Positions 59,035-64,000 of a DNA stretch of 64,000 bases are shown here, piece by piece. The translations under genes were made by a program, and so were the position numbers. The notes beneath the pieces are model-generated. The model made no database searches and was not told where the DNA came from. It saw only the letters and a list, made by a program, of their open reading frames with translations. The first letter of the stretch is position 1. Every line of letters starts with the position of its first letter. This DNA is from Enterococcus sp. HY326. Lineage in GTDB: Bacteria; Bacillota; Bacilli; Lactobacillales; Enterococcaceae. The stretch is from positions 186,001-250,000 of the forward strand of contig NZ_JANLGQ010000005.1 in assembly GCF_026157065.1 (NCBI RefSeq), written 5' to 3'.

Positions 59035-59061
59035 GCCATCTCTTATGAGGTGGCTTTTTTT
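59035..59061 (+). terminator. repeated terminator unit, copy 3
   Basis: GCCATCTC TTAT GAGGTGGC then T7, followed by the extended -10 TGGTATAAT (59061-59069) that serves the next operon. Confidence 0.85.
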
Positions 59062-59103
59062 GGTATAATCTTTATATTCAAATAATGTAGTTGGAGTGAA
59101 AGT

Positions 59104-59634
59104 ATGGAAAAAGAGTACGTTGTTTATCAAAGTAAGAGCAAACAAGTTGGGTTATCGCTGCTTGGCTTATTGATGGTATTAGTTAGCCTTGTATTATTAC
59201 TTATAGGAATAACAGAAGCTGAATATTGGTTTTTAGGGATAGGTATAATAAGTTTTTTATTTTTCGGTGCTTGCGAGATTTACATAGTAAAGCAGGTTTT
59301 TTTAGGAAAGAAATTGGTTGTTTTATCAAAGGTTGGATTCAATGATTATAGTAGTGCGTTAGCAACTAAAGATAAAGTTATATTATGGGACGATGTTAAA
59401 AAAATTGAGAATAAAGATATGCTGAACCAGTCGTTTGTATCAGTGTATTTGAAAAACCCAGAAGAATTTTTGTCTGATCTATCCAGTTTCCAGAGAAAGG
59501 CAATAGCTGCAAACGTAAAAATGGGTTTTGGAGAAATAAATATAACTTTACAAAGTGCAAAAAAATGCACTAACGATCAGTTAATAGAAAGGATGCATAG
59601 CTTTATAGATTCATCAGGAAATAATAGTCTATAA
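59104..59634 (+). CDS. STM3941-like membrane protein with PH-like domain
   Basis: 176 aa. A short start with YQSKSKQVG, two hydrophobic helices (about 17-38 and 43-65), and a beta-rich domain VLSKVGFNDYSSALA ... ILWDDVKKIE ... FVSVYLKNPEEF that fits the STM3941 / bacterial PH family. Unknown role at the membrane. TTGGAGTGAAAGT precedes the ATG. Confidence 0.8.
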   Translation: MEKEYVVYQSKSKQVGLSLLGLLMVLVSLVLLLIGITEAEYWFLGIGIISFLFFGACEIYIVKQVFLGKKLVVLSKVGFNDYSSALATKDKVILWDDVKKIENKDMLNQSFVSVYLKNPEEFLSDLSSFQRKAIAANVKMGFGEINITLQSAKKCTNDQLIERMHSFIDSSGNNSL

Positions 59635-59647
59635 AGGAGTCTATACT

Positions 59648-60163
59648 ATGAAAATCATACCTACTAAGAAAGCAATTCCTCTGTTTTCGTATATCCGTGA
59701 TTCGCAGAAGAAAATAAATGATGACGAACGGTCTTTTTATTCATGGCACGCAAATTACTTCACAGTCAATCGGAAGAAAATTCTTGTTTTAGATAATGAC
59801 CTAACACTTTCGCCAGTAGTGTTAGCCGATATAAATGCAAAAAATAAAAAGAACTTGGAAGAGCATATCAAACTTGGAATTGAAGAAGTTTTTAGCTATA
59901 GTGATGTTTCCTCATCGCAAATTAGTTGCTATCTTTTAAAGGCTGGGCAAATAGAATTAGCCTGTAATTATAATCGCTCAATGATTGGCGTAGTAAATAA
60001 TATGATTCAACTCATCAAACTTAATCCGGAAGATATTGATTTTAATTCAATCATACAGCCGAAAATTATGCAGTGGCTATCAGAAATACCATTTAAAAGC
60101 CAAACACCAGAATATATCGTTAGTCAAGATGCTACTAAAGAACATTTAAGTAAGTTAGTTTAA
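59648..60163 (+). CDS. DUF6933-like protein
   Basis: 171 aa. It starts MKIIPTKKAIPLFSYIR and has HANYFTVNRKKILVLDNDLT, the blocks recalled for DUF6933; no motif suggests an activity. Such genes are common next to toxin-like or defence genes, but nothing here proves a role. AAAGGAGTC precedes the ATG; 13 bp behind the PH-like gene. Confidence 0.7.
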   Translation: MKIIPTKKAIPLFSYIRDSQKKINDDERSFYSWHANYFTVNRKKILVLDNDLTLSPVVLADINAKNKKNLEEHIKLGIEEVFSYSDVSSSQISCYLLKAGQIELACNYNRSMIGVVNNMIQLIKLNPEDIDFNSIIQPKIMQWLSEIPFKSQTPEYIVSQDATKEHLSKLV

Positions 60164-60182
60164 AAAGAAAAGGGGAAAATCA

Positions 60183-60608
60183 ATGTCATCAATTGAGTTG
60201 GAAACAGGTAAATTAACGATTGACCAATTAAACGGTATTTTTAAAGTTATCCCACAAGAATTTGATTTTATAGATGAAAACGACATTGTGAGGTGGTACT
60301 CTAATAACTCTATGCGTTTGTTTGACAGAGATAAGAGTGCTTTAAATAAGCACGTTTTAGATGTGCATCCAGGAAAAAGTAGCAGTCGAATAACTAAACT
60401 TCTTGAGCAAATGCATAGTGGAGAAATCAGTCAACAAATTATGGTCATTCCAGCAAAAGGAAAACAAATTCAAATTAGTTTTTTCTCGGTGAGAGACTCA
60501 GAGAACAATTATATCGGTTGTATTGAAGTGACTCAGGACGTTTCACATTTAGTTGGGAAGTCAAAAATTGGACATTTCTTTAATTTGATTAAAAAGGGTT
60601 TTAAATAA
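60183..60608 (+). CDS. PAS domain protein
   Basis: 141 aa. FDFIDENDIVRWYSNNSMRLF, HVLDVHPGKSSSRI and SVRDSENNYIGCIEVTQDVSHL are the blocks of the PAS domain found at the end of DUF438/hemerythrin-like proteins. Here it stands alone, without an output domain. It may sense a ligand or redox state and work with a partner. AAAGGGGAAAATCA precedes the ATG. Confidence 0.82.
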   Translation: MSSIELETGKLTIDQLNGIFKVIPQEFDFIDENDIVRWYSNNSMRLFDRDKSALNKHVLDVHPGKSSSRITKLLEQMHSGEISQQIMVIPAKGKQIQISFFSVRDSENNYIGCIEVTQDVSHLVGKSKIGHFFNLIKKGFK

Positions 60609-60631
60609 TTGAGCTGAATGGAGAATAAATT

Positions 60632-61006
60632 ATGAAGAAAAAATTAGTAGTAGCCATAGGAATTATTGTGTTAATCATAGGAGGAATTTTAGTCATCAAT
60701 CATTTAAAAAACGATGATTCACAATGGCTTGTAGGGAGCTGGGAATCTTCTGATAGTGAACTTAGCAGCACATTGGATATAACATCTACTAATAGCGATG
60801 AGATAACATTGGCTATTGATGATCAAGAAGCGATGCAACTCAGCCGTGTAAATAAAAATACTTCTGAAGCATTAGTATACAAATCAAGCGATGGTACCAC
60901 CTATAAATTTATCAAAGTATCTGATACTAAATTGAAATTTATATTGACCGCAAAAGAAGGTTTGCTAGGTCAAACTGATGCCTTGATTTACAACAGAGTA
61001 AAGTAG
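60632..61006 (+). CDS. membrane-anchored extracytoplasmic protein, unknown
   Basis: 124 aa. KKK start and a hydrophobic helix (5-23) without a lipobox Cys anchor it; the outside part (WLVGSWESSDSELSSTLDI ... YKFIKVSDTKLKF) resembles the small lipocalin-like repeats of Gram-positive surface proteins. Function unknown. Same operon as the PAS gene, 23 bp apart. Confidence 0.72.
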   Translation: MKKKLVVAIGIIVLIIGGILVINHLKNDDSQWLVGSWESSDSELSSTLDITSTNSDEITLAIDDQEAMQLSRVNKNTSEALVYKSSDGTTYKFIKVSDTKLKFILTAKEGLLGQTDALIYNRVK

Positions 61007-61079
61007 AGGACTTAACGTTATTTTAGATAATCTCTTTATACGAAAGAAGAACTTGTTAAAGTAAAAGAAAGGATATTTT

Positions 61080-61532
61080 ATGAATTTATTATATATATCA
61101 ATCTCTGGTAATACTCGTTCTTTTTTAAAAAGATTACAGAGTTTTGCAGAAGAACAAAAAAGAGTGAATACTAATGCTGTAACCTTTACTCTGAAAGAAA
61201 TTGATGACAACTGCTTATTCGAATCAGAACTAGAACCTTTTATAGCTTTTGTACCTACCTATTTAGAGGGGGGAAACGGAGTAGATAATGGAACTCAAGA
61301 AATATTAACAGAAACTTTGAGAGAATATATCGAGTTTGAGAATAACGCTTCTCGTTGCCTTGGTGTAGTAGGTAGTGGAAACAAGAACTTCAATCGCCAA
61401 TACTGTTTAACAGCAAAACAATACGCTCAACAGTTTGATGTTCCAATGTTAGAAGATTTTGAATTAAGGGGAACTTCTGCGGATATAGAAAGAATTTATG
61501 CTATTTTATCAGAGCTTAGAGACAACTCATAG
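61080..61532 (+). CDS. nrdI: NrdI flavodoxin-like protein (orphan)
   Basis: 150 aa. Flavodoxin fold with YISISGNTRSFLKRLQSF (FMN phosphate loop), FVPTYLEGG and GVVGSGNKNFNRQYCLTAKQYA. NrdI supplies the oxidant that builds the dimanganese-tyrosyl cofactor of class Ib ribonucleotide reductase. No nrdE or nrdF is nearby, so it would have to serve the host enzyme. AAAGAAAGGATATTTT precedes the ATG. Last gene of the island. Confidence 0.93.
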   Translation: MNLLYISISGNTRSFLKRLQSFAEEQKRVNTNAVTFTLKEIDDNCLFESELEPFIAFVPTYLEGGNGVDNGTQEILTETLREYIEFENNASRCLGVVGSGNKNFNRQYCLTAKQYAQQFDVPMLEDFELRGTSADIERIYAILSELRDNS

Positions 61533-61563
61533 ATCATAACTAAATTGTTAAATGTAAGGTAAT

Positions 61564-61578
61564 AGCGCCCCACGCTAG
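61564..61578. repeat. AGCGTGGGGCGCT repeat, copy 3 (inverted)
   Basis: AGCGCCCCACGCTAG is the exact reverse complement of 49091-49105. It is 12 bp left of the right arm-type sites. Confidence 0.85.
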
Positions 61579-61589
61579 ACGAGTATTTT

Positions 61590-61610
61590 TTGACTGCATA
61601 TTGACTGCAT
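61590..61610. repeat. paired integrase arm-type sites, right end
   Basis: TTGACTGCAT at 61590-61599 and 61601-61610, same orientation and 11-bp period as at 47879-47899. Confidence 0.8.
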
Positions 61611-61715
61611 TTGAAATAATTATATGCAATTGAAAGAAATATAAAATTGGTAGAAATGCTGATTTAACAAGTATTTTAGCATGATATAAAACACCAGAAA
61701 ATGCAAGCTGTAATA

Positions 61716-61740
61716 TACATCGAACAAGGGAAGATTGCGA
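61716..61740. repeat. attR core
   Basis: Second copy of the 25-bp repeat. Read in the mnmG frame it gives YIEQGKIA, then KV and a TAG stop at 61746-61748, followed by a terminator. Confidence 0.93.
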
Positions 61741-61749
61741 AGGTCTAGC

Positions 61750-61787
61750 AAAAAAAAACGGCGTGAGATAGCGCCGTTTTTTTTTTA
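61750..61787 (+). terminator. original mnmG terminator, now cut off from its gene
   Basis: AAACGGCG pairs with CGCCGTTT around TGAGATAG, then ten T. It follows the KV-stop end of the right att copy by 2 bases. Confidence 0.9.
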
Positions 61788-62014
61788 CGTTTTATTTACA
61801 GAGCCGGCTAGATTGTGAAGGCTGGTCTAGTCAGTTGTTTACTTAACTATCGGATGAAATTTGGGATTGATAGTTAAAAAAGTGACCTACGCAAATTTTT
61901 TTATTTACAGTATACGTTTCATTGGATTTTTACTAGTGAGTGTTCTGAGGAAATAGCAGATTTCAGTTGGGAAATACGTAAAACAGGTAGGAAGAACGAA
62001 TCAGATTAACAAAA
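61788..62014. other. intergenic, no gene seen
   Basis: 227 bp between the old mnmG terminator and the converging hypothetical gene; one inverted pair TTAACTATC / GATAGTTAA (61842-61876), otherwise nothing. Confidence 0.5.
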
Positions 62015-62305
62015 TCAATTTTGTAGACTAAAAGCAGCGTCTGAAAATTTGGCTGCCAAACTTTCATAGGTTCTAAAGGCTCTAGGATTTAGGCGTTCGT
62101 AATAATCAGGTTTGTCATCTAACAAAGGTGCTAAAGAAGCAGGGTGAATATAATACTGCTCATCGTTTTTGAAGGCTTCTATCCAAGGGGCATAAAAGAA
62201 ACAACCAAATTCCACAAGTTCTTGCTGCTTCTTAGTCAAGTCAGAATATTTTTTAGCCTGCAAAATCGCTTCAACGGTTAAGTATTCATCTTCTGTACTA
62301 AACAT
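62015..62305 (-). CDS. conserved hypothetical protein
   Basis: 96 aa, acidic and aromatic (FGCFFYAPWIEAFKNDEQYYIHP, LNPRAFRTYESLAAKFSDA). AAGGAGGGGCTCAA gives a good site, so it is a real gene. No family recognised, no signal or membrane segment. Single gene. Confidence 0.7.
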   Translation of the reverse strand: MFSTEDEYLTVEAILQAKKYSDLTKKQQELVEFGCFFYAPWIEAFKNDEQYYIHPASLAPLLDDKPDYYERLNPRAFRTYESLAAKFSDAAFSLQN

Positions 62306-62677
62306 TTGAGCCCCTCCTTACTTTTATAATGGTTACCACCAGTATAGCATGGGAAGCGAATCTTTTTTCGGAGAATATTTCAGCAATATAACATGATAAA
62401 GCTTGTTAATTCAAGTTTATTCAATGTATTTTAAATAAATTATTTAAATTTCTCGTTTTTAAATAATTTTATTTATTATATTGAGAAATAAAATCAAGGT
62501 GAGGCATTCAGTTAATCGGATTTTATTTTTTTCTACCTCGATTTATTTTCTAAATAAATCGGAGGAGAACCTATTTTTCGAAAAACTTTTGATTTTTGTT
62601 TCAGAATAATTGACAATTAAAATTTGGACACGTATGATATAACCAATGGTTAGGTATTAATTTGAAAGGATTATTAG
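62306..62677. other. regulatory gap before the TetR gene
   Basis: 372 bp, very AT-rich in its first half. A hairpin CGATTTATT / AAATAAATCG (62539-62561) lies in the middle. A promoter and operator for the TetR gene lie at 62610-62652. Confidence 0.6.
62610..62652 (+). promoter_or_regulatory. promoter and palindromic operator of the TetR operon
   Basis: TTGACA (62610-62615), 17-bp spacer, TATGAT (62633-62638), then TAACCAATGGTTA (62640-62652) covering the start point. The overlap suggests autorepression by the TetR protein. Confidence 0.8.
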
Positions 62678-63271
62678 ATGAATAATACAGAGAAAAAAAT
62701 TTTAAGTGTATCCCGAAATTTATTTGCTGAAAAGGATGCGAGTCAAGTTACTGTGAGGGAAATCGCTGAAAAATCTGGTATTTCCCATACGACGATTTAT
62801 TTGTATTTTAAAAGCAAGGAAGAAATTATTCGAGCAATTGCCTTGGAGCCGTTGGAAAATTTATTTGAAGAACTTTTGGAAATTACCAAAAGCAATCAAG
62901 AGCCGGCGGAAAAATTATTCAGCCTGTGCAATCACTATATTGCTTTTGGCTTTGAACAGAAAAATATTTACAAATTGGTTTCGCTATATGAGGGGGAGCG
63001 GGTGGATTTACCAAGCTATTCAGCTCTTTTGAGTAAAAATCGCATGAAGAGCCTTGAGTTATTGCGGGAAGCAATTATTGAATGGCTGCCGGCGGATTTG
63101 GCGGAAGAGAAAAAAATCAACATTGTGAGGGGTGTTTTCTTTTTTCTCCATGGCATAATTATGACCTATGAAAATGAAGAACAACAGGACTTGAAACGAA
63201 TTCAAACGATTGTGAGGGACTACCTTGACTACACTATTTTATCCAATCATCACGAAGAAAAAAATTATTAG
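62678..63271 (+). CDS. TetR family transcriptional regulator
   Basis: 197 aa. N-terminal HTH in VTVREIAEKSGISHTTIYLYFKSKEEII, C-terminal ligand domain without recognisable class. GAAAGGATTATTAG precedes the ATG. It overlaps the next gene by 47 bp, so the two form one unit and the hydrolase may act on the inducer or its target compound. Confidence 0.93.
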   Translation: MNNTEKKILSVSRNLFAEKDASQVTVREIAEKSGISHTTIYLYFKSKEEIIRAIALEPLENLFEELLEITKSNQEPAEKLFSLCNHYIAFGFEQKNIYKLVSLYEGERVDLPSYSALLSKNRMKSLELLREAIIEWLPADLAEEKKINIVRGVFFFLHGIIMTYENEEQQDLKRIQTIVRDYLDYTILSNHHEEKNY

Positions 63272-63944
63272 CCAACACATTGAAAAATTTGAATTCAACT
63301 TAGGCATCATGGTAGTTAGTTGTTGGCGAGTGGAGCAGGAGGGGCGCTATTACCTAATCGATTCTGGCATGGGTAAGATGGCCAGCTACCTTTTAAACAA
63401 CTACATGGAAAATCAGAAGCTGGGGGCAGTCTTTTTAACGCATGGTCATTCTGATCATATCGGCGGTGTTGTTACATTAAAACAGAGTTTTCCAAATGCG
63501 CCTGTACTTATTTCTCAGCTGGAATTCCCGTATATTAGTGGGGAGAAACCCTATCCTAAAAGGAAAAAAACCGAGAAAAAAGTTTTTCCTTTGTCGACCT
63601 TTCTAAGTTTGGAAAGTGAGTCGGGTCAACAGCTGCAAAAGGATGCGGGTATCGAGGCCGTCTTCACGCCCGGCCATTCACCAGGGCACCATTGTTTTTA
63701 TCATGCCGAGGATGATGTACTAATTGCCGGCGATTTATTTACAACAAATGGTGCCGGTCAGTTAAAACCGCCAATGAAACAATACACAGCAGATTTACCC
63801 TTGGCGCTAAAAAGTGGGCGCACTATTTTAGAAAAATATCCAAAGTCGCTTTTAAGCATATGTCATGGGACTGAGGTTGAAAATAATTTTGGCGAAAGCG
63901 AGCAGCCAGCGTGGCTGACTAATCCGACAATTAAGGAGCAGTGA
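63225..63944 (+). CDS. metallo-beta-lactamase fold hydrolase
   Basis: 239 aa from a TTG at 63225 with GTGAGGG upstream. Metal site HGHSDHIGG, then later histidines and aspartate in FTPGHSPGHHCFYH and IAGDLFTTNG and CHGTEVENN. Typical of YycJ/lactonase/glyoxalase-II-like small hydrolases; the substrate is unknown. The start is inside the TetR gene; an alternative start at the MVVSCWRV Met would drop a conserved first strand. Confidence 0.88.
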   Translation: MTTLFYPIITKKKIISQHIEKFEFNLGIMVVSCWRVEQEGRYYLIDSGMGKMASYLLNNYMENQKLGAVFLTHGHSDHIGGVVTLKQSFPNAPVLISQLEFPYISGEKPYPKRKKTEKKVFPLSTFLSLESESGQQLQKDAGIEAVFTPGHSPGHHCFYHAEDDVLIAGDLFTTNGAGQLKPPMKQYTADLPLALKSGRTILEKYPKSLLSICHGTEVENNFGESEQPAWLTNPTIKEQ

Positions 63945-63951
63945 CAAGCAA

Positions 63952-64000
63952 ATGGACATCATTTTTCTAATCAATTCTGGACTAAGGTTTCTGCTTGAAA
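63952..64000 (+). CDS. start of a further gene (partial)
   Basis: ATG at 63952 with AAGGAG 13 bases upstream opens a frame that runs to the window edge (MDIIFLINSGLRFLLE). Hydrophobic start, perhaps a membrane protein; too short to name. Confidence 0.45.
   Translation, partial: MDIIFLINSGLRFLLE

Larger units (their letters stand above)
58499..59103. other. gene-free stretch with repeat remnants
   Basis: 605 bp with no gene. It holds a diverged copy of the structured-RNA 3' half and terminator (58585-58637), the second 60-bp repeat (58650-58711), GTACTTTTTGGTAC (58704), GGTCAATTTGATTGACC (58764), CGAC-rich and AACGTTGTTATG pieces (58851-58875) resembling module C, and a third terminator unit with promoter (59035-59069). 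Confidence 0.65.
47787..61740. mobile_element. 13.9-kb integrated satellite (PICI-like) island in mnmG
   Basis: Bounded by the 25-bp att repeats, with integrase at the left end facing the junction, a divergent repressor/Cro switch, Rha and excisionase-like genes, a primase, a D5/P4-type helicase and an iteron-rich origin, then cargo. This matches the gene order of phage-inducible chromosomal islands. No capsid, tail, portal, terminase, relaxase or type IV secretion gene is recognisable, so it would depend on a helper phage or conjugative element for transfer. Confidence 0.88.

Noticed and set aside
47905-61740. Island as a full prophage
   Set aside because: Under 14 kb and without head, tail, lysis or terminase genes.
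47905-61740. Island as a conjugative element
   Set aside because: No relaxase, coupling protein or secretion genes; Rep is of the D5/P4 helicase type.

Overview
The window is the replication-origin region of a low-GC Gram-positive chromosome, most likely an Enterococcaceae member (Enterococcus or a close relative). This rests on the gene order dnaA-dnaN-yaaA-recF-gyrB-gyrA-rpsF-ssb-rpsR-gdpP-rplI-dnaB-purA on one side and rpmH ... rnpA-yidC-jag-mnmE-mnmG on the other, a DnaA-box-rich oriC at 33.96-34.32 kb, strong AGGAGG-type ribosome sites, pyruvate oxidase, a class A sortase, beta-glucoside PTS genes and LytTR/DUF3021 genes. The species cannot be fixed from the sequence alone. No rRNA or tRNA gene was seen.

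Layout. 0-6 kb: the tail of one 6-phospho-beta-glucosidase, then a complete beta-glucoside operon (PTS permease, 6-phospho-beta-glucosidase, LicT antiterminator) with a cre site, a RAT/terminator antitermination leader and its own terminator. 6-16 kb: stand-alone metabolic and membrane genes (TraX-like, ZIP, pyruvate oxidase, Dabb, ABC-F, DegV) and a secreted-protein plus two-component-system operon, most closed by bidirectional terminators. 16-34 kb: purA, sortase, then the minus-strand origin-proximal housekeeping block, with two exact parS sites (22.4 and 24.3 kb), one at the heart of a perfect 44-bp palindrome. 34-40 kb: rpmH is separated from rnpA by a MurNAc/amino-sugar catabolism cassette (RpiR regulator, murQ, anmK, PTS EIIC, BadF-type kinase). 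Two of its genes are broken, anmK by one in-frame stop and the EIIC gene by a one-base frameshift. 40-47.8 kb: rnpA-yidC-jag, a candidate small RNA, a LytTR regulator with two membrane genes and a likely LytTR operator, mnmE and mnmG.

47.79-61.74 kb: an integrated 13.9-kb satellite-like island (phage-inducible chromosomal island architecture). It is bounded by a 25-bp perfect direct repeat at the 3' end of mnmG and replaces the last codons and the terminator of that gene. It carries a tyrosine integrase with paired arm-type sites, a divergent repressor/Cro switch with three operators exactly 31 bp apart, a Rha-type protein, an excisionase-like protein, a primase, a D5/P4-type helicase, and a 1.2-kb array of three origin-like modules. 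These modules share a scaffold but each has a different iteron family. Behind the origin lie cargo genes: coiled-coil proteins, a zinc-finger protein, a cold-shock protein, SemiSWEET, a CmpB-like permease, an STM3941/PH-like protein, a DUF6933-like protein, a PAS protein, an anchored protein and an orphan NrdI. No capsid, terminase or other packaging gene was recognised. A repeated promoter/terminator unit, one copy of which looks like part of a structured RNA, punctuates the cargo.

61.75-64 kb: the original mnmG terminator, a small hypothetical gene, a TetR regulator with a palindromic operator on its promoter, an overlapping metallo-beta-lactamase-fold gene, and the start of one more gene.
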